A stretch of DNA of 64,000 nucleotides from WTAW01 sp964406575 (GTDB taxonomy: Bacteria > Acidobacteriota > Aminicenantia > Aminicenantales > Aminicenantaceae): NCBI GenBank assembly GCA_964406575.1, contig CAYOSH010000002.1:1-64000 (forward strand), read 5' to 3'. The notes under the pieces are model-generated. The model did not search any database, was not told where the DNA came from, and worked only from the letters and a program-made list of their open reading frames with translations. The first letter of the stretch is position 1. Every line of letters starts with the position of its first letter. Positions 8,355 to 16,772 of the stretch are shown here, piece by piece. The translations under genes and the position numbers were made by a program.

Positions 8355-10280
8355 CTATCGGCTGATGATATCCCTTAGTTTCGCGGCGAGTTCGGGATTG
8401 AGCCTCTGGAGTACATCCACTTTCATGTTGGCGCTGAATTTGTCCTTGAGAACATAATAGGCGATGCCGAGGTTGTAGTGGGCGTAGGCATGGTCTTTCT
8501 TGAGTTCCACACATTTCTCGAGTGGCTTTAGGGCTTGTTCGTACTTTTTGAGTTGGAGATAACTCGTTCCGATGAGATAGTACGCATCGGGATTGTCAGG
8601 GCTTAGTTCTGTGTACTTGTTCAGTGCGTCGATGGCCTTTTGGTATTGTTTCAGCTTGAAATGGACAAACCCGATCTGCGAATAGGCGACATCAAAATTC
8701 GGGTTGAGCTCCAGAGCCTTTTGGAAGGCAGCCAATGCGTTCTCCAGGTCTTCTTTTTTCAGGTAGGCATAGCCGAGGTTGTAGTAGTTCTGCGCGTCCT
8801 CGGGCGCCTGGTCCACAATTTCCTGACTGACTGTGACCGCATTTTCATAATCTCCGGCCTTGTCGTAAAGACGGAAGAGCATGCTGTAGTAAGATTTGGC
8901 ATCTTTGGGGTTGAGCTGGACCAGTTTCCTGTAGAGGGGAGCCGCCTTCTCATACTGGCCTGACAGGTCGTAGGCATAGGCAAGGCTGTAATTGGCCTTG
9001 AGGTCTTGAGAGTTGGTCTTGACGACTTCTTCAAATGCCTCTATGGCCTTGTCATACCGCTCCAGTTTCATGTAGATCGTACCCAGCTGATTGAGGCCCG
9101 TCCAGGCCGGTCCAGGGTTGATCTTTACAAACTCTTCAAAGGCCTGGGCAGCGTTCTCCAGCTGGTCCAGCGATTGATAGGCGAGTCCGAGGTTATAATA
9201 ACCGTCCGGAAAATTGGGATTTGTTTGTGTGCATTGCTGAAGGGGAGAAATGGCGTCCTGGTACTTGCGGAGTCTAATGTAGGCGATTCCCAATCCGTAA
9301 GATGTCCTGTAGTTGTCAGGATCCTGGTTCAACGATTGGGTGTATGCCTCCACGGCCTTCTCATACTGGTTCAATTTGCTGTAGACCACGCCCAGTTGGC
9401 TGAGCGCTTCAGGATTGTTTGGCTGCAATCGTATCGATTCTTCGATGAGACCCAGTGCATTCGCGTAGTTGTCCACAAGAGAATAAGCCAGGCCCTTGAT
9501 ATAAAGACCTTCGGGTGTGGCAAAATAATTTTCATGTTCAAACTTTGAGAGTGGCGTCACCTTTTTATTTTCAGTTAGGGGGATAGCGTAGGAGGCAGGG
9601 AAGACCAGGTTCGAGACTTCTCCGAAACTGAAAGCGACACCTGTGAGCTGACCCTCCGCATTAAAAATTGGAGAACCGCTCATGTTCTCCGGAAAAGTGA
9701 TGCTGATCTGGGCGATCTTTTTGGTTCCGGAGAGCTCGCTGACATTGGTTATGCTCCCTTCGGAGATGGTTTCGGCATCGATCACAACGAGGCTCCTGTC
9801 ACCGATGGCATATTGATCAGAACTGGCGATCGGTGCAGAGGGATGTCCGCTGCCTTTTATTTTGAGCAGTGCGAAATTCAAGTCTTTGTCAACAGCTACA
9901 ATGCCCTCCACATCCTCTTCTTTTCCTTTGGGAGCCTCCTTCTTGCCGCCGACTTCTCGTTCCATATCAACGCTGGGGGAAAAGACATCCTCCCATTCCA
10001 CTTTTTTGACGCTTTTGGTGCGTTTAGGGATTTCCACTTTTGCCGAAACTCCTTGGCAAATGAGGTGATAATTGGTCAACATATACCCGTCGGAAGAAAT
10101 GATGACTCCCTTTCCCCGGGCGATTTCCTTTTTTCCCGAATCATACACAACCAGTGTCACAACCGCCCATTCCGAATTATTGAGGATAGCAGACGTATCT
10201 TCTTCCTGGGATTGCAAAAATATGGAAGATACGCATGCTGTTAAAGTGATGAGGATTAAAGCTCTTAATGCTTTCGCCAT
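8355..10280 (-). CDS. lipoprotein with trypsin-like domain and long TPR array
   Basis: This protein of about 641 residues starts at the ATG after GGAGG (10280), giving a signal sequence with lipobox LTAC (Cys16). Residues about 35-250 have a trypsin-like fold signature. There is His72 in LTNYH, a candidate Asp133 in DLNFALLK, and Ser201 in NMSGSPIF, which corresponds to GNSGGP of Deg/HtrA proteases, so the triad looks intact although the glycine context is relaxed. From about residue 265 to the end, about ten 34-residue TPR units follow, with many Y-x-x-L/I-G and A-x-x-x-Y repeats. It is probably a lipid-anchored envelope protein that docks partners through its TPRs, but whether it cuts peptides is open. 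It has its own promoter. Confidence 0.85.
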   Translation of the reverse strand: MAKALRALILITLTACVSSIFLQSQEEDTSAILNNSEWAVVTLVVYDSGKKEIARGKGVIISSDGYMLTNYHLICQGVSAKVEIPKRTKSVKKVEWEDVFSPSVDMEREVGGKKEAPKGKEEDVEGIVAVDKDLNFALLKIKGSGHPSAPIASSDQYAIGDRSLVVIDAETISEGSITNVSELSGTKKIAQISITFPENMSGSPIFNAEGQLTGVAFSFGEVSNLVFPASYAIPLTENKKVTPLSKFEHENYFATPEGLYIKGLAYSLVDNYANALGLIEESIRLQPNNPEALSQLGVVYSKLNQYEKAVEAYTQSLNQDPDNYRTSYGLGIAYIRLRKYQDAISPLQQCTQTNPNFPDGYYNLGLAYQSLDQLENAAQAFEEFVKINPGPAWTGLNQLGTIYMKLERYDKAIEAFEEVVKTNSQDLKANYSLAYAYDLSGQYEKAAPLYRKLVQLNPKDAKSYYSMLFRLYDKAGDYENAVTVSQEIVDQAPEDAQNYYNLGYAYLKKEDLENALAAFQKALELNPNFDVAYSQIGFVHFKLKQYQKAIDALNKYTELSPDNPDAYYLIGTSYLQLKKYEQALKPLEKCVELKKDHAYAHYNLGIAYYVLKDKFSANMKVDVLQRLNPELAAKLRDIISR

Positions 10281-10308
10281 TTCTCCCTCCATGAGACCCT
10301 TTGACTCA

Positions 10309-10337
10309 AATGTACCCATCGCAGACACAAATGTCAA
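10309..10337 (-). promoter_or_regulatory. promoter of the protease-like/TPR gene
   Basis: Read on the minus strand: TTGACA (10337-10332), 17 bases, TACATT (10314-10309). The start codon is at 10280, giving a leader of roughly 20 bases that contains GGAGG. Confidence 0.7.
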
Positions 10338-10556
10338 ATGTTGTCAACCCTGGATTTTGATAGATACATTCAATTCAGTCGATTTTCCCTCCAGGTCTTG
10401 AGAACAATTTTGTAATTCTGTACAACCCAGAGCAGAATAACGGAAATTATGATACTTCCACGCTTGAATATCGATTTGATAATTATTATATAAAAGAATA
10501 GGATTGTGGGTTAAAATAGAGATGGAAACTGAAAGTTCATTTTTTTGGAGAAGAGA

Positions 10557-11384
10557 ATGAGAGGAAGAGATCCAATTTTCCCCATCCTCATGCTTATCTT
10601 TGTGTTTGTTTTAGGCGTGTTGAGCTTTGGACAGGAAGATATGACACGGGATGAAATGGAGCTGTTTAAGAAGTATCAATCTCTGGATAAGAATTTCGAA
10701 AAGGGGAAGCTGTTTTTTGCACGGGAAGATTACAAAAAAGCGAGGAAAGAATTTGAGCAGATCTTGGAGAAGCTTCCCGAACACGCAGATGCCCATTTCT
10801 TCCTGTCTCAAATTTTCTACAGAGAAGGCGATCTTGAGAAGGCCTTGGATCATGTCCGGAGTGCCAAGGAGAATTACAAATTCTCTGTTAAGATGAAAAT
10901 CAGAATGGCGCAGGTGAGCAAGGTAAAGCTGGAGGAGAAGAAACTGGAACTTGAAAATACCATTAAAGAACTGGAGGAGAAAATAATCAGCCTCCCCGAT
11001 AAGTCGGAACATGCAGAGGAAGAGGGGAAGATAAAAGAGAAGCTCCAAAGTAAGATCGATGACATAAAGAAACAGCTCGAAAATATCAATACACAACTGA
11101 AGGGGCCTCTCCCTTCCGAGGAAGAAATTCCTGCGGACTACTTTTATCTGCATGGCAATATTTATTTCAGGATGAAAAAATTCCAGGAGGCGCACGATCA
11201 GTACCAGGAGACCATAAAAATAGATCCCACGTATGGCGACGCCTACAACAACCTTGCCGCACTCTATTTCCAGGTCAAACAGTATGAGAAAGCCTTGGAT
11301 TATCTGGATCAAGCCGAAGATAATGGAGCCGAAGTTAATCCCGAATTTAAGAAAGCGGTCCTCGAAGCCCTCGGGAAGAATTAG
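10557..11384 (+). CDS. exported TPR/coiled-coil protein
   Basis: A 275-residue protein with an N-terminal hydrophobic segment (PIFPILMLIFVFVLGVLSFG) that acts as signal or anchor. TPR-like helices cover about residues 30-100. A strongly charged, Glu/Lys-rich coiled coil follows at about 110-185, and two further TPR units lie at about 190-265 (DYFYLHGNIYFRMKKFQEAH, then DAYNNLAALYFQVKQYEKAL). The ATG at 10557 has GGAG upstream; a TTG four codons earlier is possible. TPRs flanking a coiled coil suggest a periplasmic scaffold. It is divergent from the protease-like/TPR gene. No enzyme domain is visible. Confidence 0.78.
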   Translation: MRGRDPIFPILMLIFVFVLGVLSFGQEDMTRDEMELFKKYQSLDKNFEKGKLFFAREDYKKARKEFEQILEKLPEHADAHFFLSQIFYREGDLEKALDHVRSAKENYKFSVKMKIRMAQVSKVKLEEKKLELENTIKELEEKIISLPDKSEHAEEEGKIKEKLQSKIDDIKKQLENINTQLKGPLPSEEEIPADYFYLHGNIYFRMKKFQEAHDQYQETIKIDPTYGDAYNNLAALYFQVKQYEKALDYLDQAEDNGAEVNPEFKKAVLEALGKN

Positions 11385-11759
11385 GGCGTTTAACTGCGTC
11401 TTCCGTGATCTTCTGTGGGATTAAATCGTCAGCATTCAGAGTTTGCTTTAAAATATTCAGACGAATCAAGAAGGACATGTTCTGAAGCCAAAAATTCCAA
11501 TTTTTTGGATTGGATACAAATATTTGGATTTTTATGTCTGTGGATAATTATTAACTTATTGAAAATAAACAAATTAAGAATAGGGTCATCTTGGCATGGA
11601 TTTTGCTCTATGAATAGCAGATGGAAATAATATATCTTTTTAAGGAGGTGGCATAACAGAGAGAACAAAATGATAAGGGATTAGGGGGAATGAGATTTTT
11701 CATTCCCGAAGTTATGGGTTTTAACCTCAAGATTTCTTGGGGTTAAAAAGGAGGAATGA
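11385..11759 (+). promoter_or_regulatory. receptor-gene leader with two hairpins
   Basis: This 375-base gap is AT-rich in its middle and codes for nothing convincing. Near its end are two inverted repeats. The first is GGGAATG (11686-11692) with CATTCCC (11701-11707). The second is a 13-bp stem, TTTTAACCTCAAG (11719-11731) with CTTGGGGTTAAAA (11736-11748) and a 4-base loop. The second stem ends where the AAGGAGG ribosome site of the receptor gene (11748-11754) begins. No clean promoter was found; a weak TTGAAA-16-TAGGGT lies near 11560. Confidence 0.55.
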
Positions 11760-14483
11760 ATGAAAAGGCTTTTTTTCATTTTTGCAGCATTATTGATCCT
11801 GAGTTCAGGCCTTGTGATTGCTCAAGAACAGACAGGAGTTCTCGTCGGCACGGTTTCAGATACTGACGGAGTCTTCCTTCCAGGCGTCACTGTTGAGGCA
11901 CGAAGCCCTGCTCAGCCCGGTGTGGCCACGGCCATCACGGATGAAACGGGCCGATTCCGTCTCATCGGATTAAGCCCTGGAGCCTACCAGGTCACCTTCA
12001 GGCTCCCCGGATTCGCAACGTTGATCCGTGAGGGAATCCTCGTTCGTTTGGGAAGAACCTTCAATCTTGAAGTCGCTCTTTCTCAAGCGACGATGGAAGA
12101 GGAAGTGACGGTTATCGGTGAGTCCCCTGTCGTTGACATCAAGAAGAGCGGAACGACCACCAACTTCGGCAAAGAGATGATCGCCAAACTCCCCAAGGGG
12201 AGGGATTTTACTTCGATCGTCAACTTGACCGCCGGAGTCAACGATGAGAATATCGGTGGCGGACAGATGATGGACGGTGCTTCCAGTTCTGAGAACATGT
12301 ACTTTGTCGACGGCATGGACACCACCAGCATGTACACCGGTACATCCTCTCAACGTGTGCTCATGGAATTTGTCGAAGAGGTCCAGGTCAAGTCCTCTGG
12401 ATACGAAGCCGAGCACGGGGGATCCATGGGTGGCGTCATCAACGTCATCACCCGTTCCGGCGGGAACGAATTCCACGGAGAGCTCTCTGGATACTTATCG
12501 GGAAACTCTTTCCAGGCTGCTCCTGGAGGTACGGGAAACGCTGCGCATTATCAAGTATTACGTATTAATCCTAGTGATGATGTGACGGCAGAGTACCTTG
12601 ACTATCCTGAGGACTCGTGGAACCGGTATGAAGTCGGGTTAGGTCTCGGCGGATACATCCTTAAAGACCGGCTGTGGTTTTTTGCCAGCTTTATGCCCCG
12701 GTTCACCAGCACCGACAGGACCGTTACATCCCTTGCAGACAACAACGATTACACCACAAACCAGAAGGAGACAAGTTATTTTGGCCAGGCCAAACTGACA
12801 GCCCTCTTAGGCGGATTCCGTGTAAGCGCCAGCTACATCAACGATTACTACAAATGGAGAGGCGCGCTGATGAGTCTGGCTGGCACATCCGCACTCCCCA
12901 GTGAGTATGACTACCCCATTTTTGGATTCAACTATCCTGGCGAAACGTTTGGTGGAAGAATCGACTGGATCGTCTCCGATAACTTGTTCATCGGCATTAA
13001 CGGAGGTTATTTCAGGATCGACACGCAACAGCTTGTGGGACCCAGTGAGCCGCGTTACTACTTTCTGAGATCCAACATCGGAACCGGTGCCCCTGAAGAG
13101 CATCCAACCTACTGGGCCAACTACAGCTACACCGACGGCTATCAGACCCAAAAAGATATCCAGGANNNNNNNNNNNNNNNNNNNNNNNNNNNNNNNNNNN
13201 NNNNNNNNNNNNNNNNNNNNNNNNNNNNNNNNNNNNNNNNNNNNNNNNNNNNNNNNNNNNNNNNNGAGTATCAGGATCCTCCGATCAAATTTTCCTTCGC
13301 TGACAAGATCGCTCCCCGTATCGGTTTTGCTTGGGATCTTTTCGGGGACAACTCCACAAAAGTGTTCGGTAGTTATGGACTCTACTACGACGTCATGAAG
13401 CTCGAAATGGCCAACGGCTCTTACGGTGGATTCAAATGGATCTCCCATTATTACGCCATGAATACCCAGGATTGGAGAATTCCGGAAACAACCCACCCCG
13501 ATTTGAGCCTTGCGCCTGATTTTGTCTACATCGAGAGCCTTAACTGGAGAATTCCCTCTTTCGACACCACCCAGCCGGATATGAAGCCTTACAGCAAGAA
13601 CGAGATCTCTTTAGGTCTCCAGAGAAAAGTCGGAGAGGATCTCTCGCTGACCGTGCGCTACCTCTACAACAACATCCGCTGGGCCATCGAAGACATCGGC
13701 ATCCAGACACCTGAAGGCGAGAAGTACTTCAACGGCAATCCCGGCTCTGATTGGATCAATGCCCTTTACCATAGCAATGGGTGGCCAGATTGTCCGAAAG
13801 CCCAGAGGAAATACCACTCTGTGGATTTGGGTGTGGACAAGCGGTACAGCAACAACTGGATGGCGGGTTTGCACTACACCTGGAGCTATTTGTGGGGCAA
13901 CTTCTCAGGGTTGGCCAGTTCCGATGAATTCGGACGGCAATCGCCTAACGTGGAGAGATACTTTGATGGCTGGTTCCTGCACCGTCAAGAGGATCTGAGC
14001 CAGTCAACGGGCAACCTTCCCACGGACAGGCCTCACCAGTTCAAGCTCTACGGGAGTTACACCTTTGATTTTGGCCTCACATTCGGATTCTACTCCTATC
14101 TCATGAGCGGAACCCCTGTATCCACAATGCTTTCTTTGAACAGCATGCAGGGTTATTATCCTGTGGGACGTTTCGACCAGGGTCGAACGCCAATGTTGAT
14201 GCGAACAGATCTCTACGCGGAATACAACCTCAGCCTCGGCACAAGCTACGCCGTCCAGCTCAACGTCAACGTTTCCAACCTCTTCGGGCAGCGGATCGCG
14301 ATGAGGAAATATGCCTACTACAACCGGCAGGGGATTGTTCTCTCAGATGAGGAATTGCTTGCTGGTTACGAGTACAAATCGGAAGTCGCCAAAGCGGGCG
14401 TTCAGCTCGATCCTCGTTACCTGAAGCCCTACGCTTATACCGATGGGATCGACGTCCGTTTCGGACTCAAGTTCATCTTCTAA
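11760..14483 (+). CDS. TonB-dependent receptor with CarboxypepD_reg-like N-terminus (contains an assembly gap)
   Basis: Outer-membrane receptor of 907 residues as assembled. The signal peptide ends near residue 22. A carboxypeptidase-regulatory-like beta-sandwich covers about 25-110 (VLVGTVSDTDGVFLPGVTVE and TDETGRFRLIGLSPGAYQV). The plug domain covers about 125-235 (IAKLPKGRDF, later GSMGGVINVITRSGGNEFHG). A barrel of alternating aromatic-rich strands follows and ends with the terminal Phe expected for barrel insertion (VRFGLKFIF). These receptors import large ligands using TonB energy; the ligand is unknown, and no SusD-like partner is adjacent. An AAGGAGG site and a hairpin precede the ATG, and a strong terminator follows. 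A 100-N gap lies at about residues 469-502. The frame is kept across it, but the barrel looks short, so sequence is probably missing. Confidence 0.92.
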   Translation: MKRLFFIFAALLILSSGLVIAQEQTGVLVGTVSDTDGVFLPGVTVEARSPAQPGVATAITDETGRFRLIGLSPGAYQVTFRLPGFATLIREGILVRLGRTFNLEVALSQATMEEEVTVIGESPVVDIKKSGTTTNFGKEMIAKLPKGRDFTSIVNLTAGVNDENIGGGQMMDGASSSENMYFVDGMDTTSMYTGTSSQRVLMEFVEEVQVKSSGYEAEHGGSMGGVINVITRSGGNEFHGELSGYLSGNSFQAAPGGTGNAAHYQVLRINPSDDVTAEYLDYPEDSWNRYEVGLGLGGYILKDRLWFFASFMPRFTSTDRTVTSLADNNDYTTNQKETSYFGQAKLTALLGGFRVSASYINDYYKWRGALMSLAGTSALPSEYDYPIFGFNYPGETFGGRIDWIVSDNLFIGINGGYFRIDTQQLVGPSEPRYYFLRSNIGTGAPEEHPTYWANYSYTDGYQTQKDIQXXXXXXXXXXXXXXXXXXXXXXXXXXXXXXXXXXEYQDPPIKFSFADKIAPRIGFAWDLFGDNSTKVFGSYGLYYDVMKLEMANGSYGGFKWISHYYAMNTQDWRIPETTHPDLSLAPDFVYIESLNWRIPSFDTTQPDMKPYSKNEISLGLQRKVGEDLSLTVRYLYNNIRWAIEDIGIQTPEGEKYFNGNPGSDWINALYHSNGWPDCPKAQRKYHSVDLGVDKRYSNNWMAGLHYTWSYLWGNFSGLASSDEFGRQSPNVERYFDGWFLHRQEDLSQSTGNLPTDRPHQFKLYGSYTFDFGLTFGFYSYLMSGTPVSTMLSLNSMQGYYPVGRFDQGRTPMLMRTDLYAEYNLSLGTSYAVQLNVNVSNLFGQRIAMRKYAYYNRQGIVLSDEELLAGYEYKSEVAKAGVQLDPRYLKPYAYTDGIDVRFGLKFIF
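13166..13265. other. assembly gap (100 N)
   Basis: Exactly 100 N, the customary placeholder for a gap of unknown length. The true distance is therefore not known, and the apparent reading-frame continuity across it (one chance in three) proves nothing. Confidence 0.98.
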
Positions 14484-14512
14484 GCTGCTGTAGATATTCA
14501 AGATAGACGCTC

Positions 14513-14550
14513 AAAGCCCCTCCTCCCGACCCGGGAGGAGGGGCTTTTTT
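14513..14550 (+). terminator. rho-independent terminator of the receptor gene
   Basis: A perfect GC-rich stem, AGCCCCTCCTCCCG with CGGGAGGAGGGGCT around a very short loop, is followed by a T run. It lies 30 bases after the receptor stop codon. It is the clearest terminator in the window. Confidence 0.95.
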
Positions 14551-14555
14551 ATTTA

Positions 14556-14698
14556 CCTGAATTATTCATAAAAAAATGTCGATATTTATTCCAACAAACA
14601 TATATTCACAATTGTCTTAATTCTTCCTATTAGCCACGCTGATCATCCAATATCCAATGTCTTTTTTTTAATCGACATTTTTTATGAATAATTCAGGG
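14556..14698. repeat. 143-bp inverted-repeat element flanked by TA
   Basis: The left end begins CCTGAATTATTCATAAAAA and continues to ATGTCGAT at 14583. The right end, read inward from 14698, begins CCCTGAATTATTCATAAA and continues to the same ATGTCGAT. The arms are about 28 bases with one base gained and one lost. TA dinucleotides lie directly outside both ends (14554-14555 and 14699-14700), as expected for IS630/mariner-type insertion. The interior codes for nothing. The right end is partly echoed as an imperfect direct repeat at about 14742-14773. No transposase is in the window. Confidence 0.6.
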
Positions 14699-14799
14699 TA
14701 ATCAGAGTTGTGAGTTTGTAGGATGGGTTGGCATCAGCTCGTGAATAATCCAGGTTACAGAATTGTGGATTTATGGAGGGGGAAGCAAAGATTTTAAAC

Positions 14800-15777
14800 T
14801 TACATTTTCTCGAGATAGTCGAGGATGCCTCTGACGCTCTGAGCTTGGGGGTGATCAGGATCGAGTTCCAAGAATTTGTTGAAACTTTCCTTGGCTTTAT
14901 CATAATCTGTTTTATTCAGGTACACATACCCCAATTTCAAAAAGGGATCCGCCCAACTAGGTTTGATCGTCGCTGCCATAGTGAAGTATTCGAGAGCTTC
15001 ATCCATCTTTGCGTTTGAAAAAAGGATCTCGCCCACGTTGTATGCAAGGATCTCATCCTGAGGATTACGGTCGAGGGATTGGGTGAAGCATTCCCGGGCC
15101 TTCTCGATGTCATCCCTCTTCACGTAGAGCTCTCCGATGGCGGCGAGGGCCTTGGCCTGAATTTTGAGAGCTTCCGGTCCTTCTTCCGCGTTGGCCATTT
15201 CGAGGACAGTTTCGAATTCTTGCTGAGCGCTGTCGAGCTCATTCTTTTCTCTATAGCAATTGCCGATGTTAAAGCGGACTTGGTATGCCATGGGATTCTT
15301 TTCGAGGAAGTCCAGAAAAGAGACGATCGCTTCATCATATCTTCCCTGTTCGTACAGGGCATTTCCCTCTTCAAAAATCCCTGAGGAATCCGAGTCTTGG
15401 CCGATAAACTCTTCCGCTCTTTTCAACTGAAGGATGATCTGGGGGTTGATGTTGATCTGACTGACCTCCACATTTTTGGATAAGGGAATAAACCCGGGAG
15501 CGGAGACTGTGATCTTGAAGAAACCGCTGGGTAATCCGGCCAATTTCCAGGCGCCTTCCTCATCCGTGGTCAAAGTGTTTTCAAATTCCTCTGTCCTTTT
15601 TCCACCCACTTCCAAAGCTTGCACCTTGACTGTTGCGTTGGGGATCGGGTTTTCGGCTTCATCGAGGACTTTCCCGCTAATTCTGGCAAGACCCCTCACC
15701 TGCCCTTCAAGGAAAGAAAAACTAAAAAAAACGATCACCGATAAAATGATACAGCCTATACGTTTTCTTTGGGTCAT
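14800..15777 (-). CDS. exported CarboxypepD_reg-like/TPR protein
   Basis: A protein of about 325 residues that starts at the ATG following GGAGGGA. The N-terminal signal is followed at about residues 30-110 by a carboxypeptidase-regulatory-like beta-sandwich (ISGKVLDEAENPIPNATVKV, then LTTDEEGAWKLAGLPSGFF), the same domain type as at the N-terminus of the nearby TonB receptor. The rest (about 125-325) is five to six TPR units, including YNVGEILFSNAKMDEALEYF and KLGYVYLNKTDYDKAKESF. It is the last gene of an operon with two GWxTD proteins, 80 bases after the second. The domain pairing suggests a periplasmic or outer-membrane scaffold. No catalytic residues are visible. Confidence 0.82.
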   Translation of the reverse strand: MTQRKRIGCIILSVIVFFSFSFLEGQVRGLARISGKVLDEAENPIPNATVKVQALEVGGKRTEEFENTLTTDEEGAWKLAGLPSGFFKITVSAPGFIPLSKNVEVSQININPQIILQLKRAEEFIGQDSDSSGIFEEGNALYEQGRYDEAIVSFLDFLEKNPMAYQVRFNIGNCYREKNELDSAQQEFETVLEMANAEEGPEALKIQAKALAAIGELYVKRDDIEKARECFTQSLDRNPQDEILAYNVGEILFSNAKMDEALEYFTMAATIKPSWADPFLKLGYVYLNKTDYDKAKESFNKFLELDPDHPQAQSVRGILDYLEKM

Positions 15778-15857
15778 TGATCCCTCCCTCTTAATGATCA
15801 CCCTTGTTCAATCGTGTATGGTTTGGCTTTACTGTATTGTCCATAAACGCCCAAACT

Positions 15858-16772
15858 CTATAAACTAAACTTTAATGATTTGGCGATTTTTTTGGCGTCT
15901 GTGGTGTTCTCCAGAATCACGTCTATCGTGTAATTCCCCTCGGGAAGCTGTGCTGGAATTTCGATCACATAATTTGCGTCGTACATTTTTTCCAGTTCCG
16001 ATTCTTTGAACGATATTTTATAAGCTTTTGTGAACTCCCATACCTTTGTCTGCGTGTCGGCATCGGCAATTTTGACCTCTGCATTAATGGAGGTTTCCAG
16101 ATTCTCGCCTTCGGCCTTCATCCAGATATTCCTGTAGGGGATTCTCAGAAGAATTTTTTGGCGGTCTCCTTCTTTGTGTATTTCGATGTCACCGCTTGTG
16201 TCGAAGACGATCTTGTCCTTGGGAATTCGAGGCTTCCACGCCATCTGGGTTTTCATGATCTGGGCAAGGTTGTAAGCGCTGCCTTTGACGAGCTCATAGT
16301 TGTTGCTCCAATCCAGGTCGATGAAAATGATGGGGTAAAAACCGTAGTACCAAACTTCTGTGGGGTAATCCCCCATGTTGTAACCTCTGGGGAATCGTTG
16401 GCGAGTGTCGGGGGGTCCGAGCAGGATGTAAATCCGTCCTCTATCCTGAAGCCATCCCTCGCCCAATCCGTCCCTGAAGAGCATGTTGGCCTCTTCGATG
16501 CGCTGGGAATATTGAGTCCTGTACTCATTCTCCTCAGTCTCTGGGTCCGGGTCTCTCTTTTTCCAGAAATTTTCGATGAAGGCAGGTCTTTCTGATGGGG
16601 GGAGGTTGATAAACGCTTTTTTTTCGTCTTTGGTGATGATATACCGGACAGTAGACAGGAACTCCTGACTCTCCGGGTCTAGATTTTTTCCGCCCATGGA
16701 TGCGCAGGAGAACATTCCCAGAAAAAGAGCAAGAGCGGTCAACGCCCTCAATGTATGTTTTATGTTTCTCAT
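15858..16772 (-). CDS. GWxTD-domain lipoprotein
   Basis: A 304-residue protein of the GWxTD-domain family, which is frequent in Acidobacteriota, Bacteroidota and relatives and whose function is unknown. The start at 16772 overlaps the stop of the upstream gene (ATGA), indicating translational coupling. The N-terminus has a lipobox (FSCAS) near residue 22. The domain signature appears as GEGWLQDRGRIYILLGPPD, where the Thr of the name-giving motif is Gln. Upstream of it is the usual LPPSERPAFIENFWKKRDP block. The C-terminal 110 residues look like a beta-sandwich (IPYRNIWMKAEGENLETSIN, ending in a YTIDVILENT segment). The upstream gene holds a second GWxTD protein, so the pair may form a complex. 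Confidence 0.85.
   Translation of the reverse strand: MRNIKHTLRALTALALFLGMFSCASMGGKNLDPESQEFLSTVRYIITKDEKKAFINLPPSERPAFIENFWKKRDPDPETEENEYRTQYSQRIEEANMLFRDGLGEGWLQDRGRIYILLGPPDTRQRFPRGYNMGDYPTEVWYYGFYPIIFIDLDWSNNYELVKGSAYNLAQIMKTQMAWKPRIPKDKIVFDTSGDIEIHKEGDRQKILLRIPYRNIWMKAEGENLETSINAEVKIADADTQTKVWEFTKAYKISFKESELEKMYDANYVIEIPAQLPEGNYTIDVILENTTDAKKIAKSLKFSL

Noticed and set aside
11415..11630. 71-codon frame in the receptor leader with a hydrophobic stretch
   Set aside because: AT-rich non-coding DNA, no ribosome site, no family likeness.
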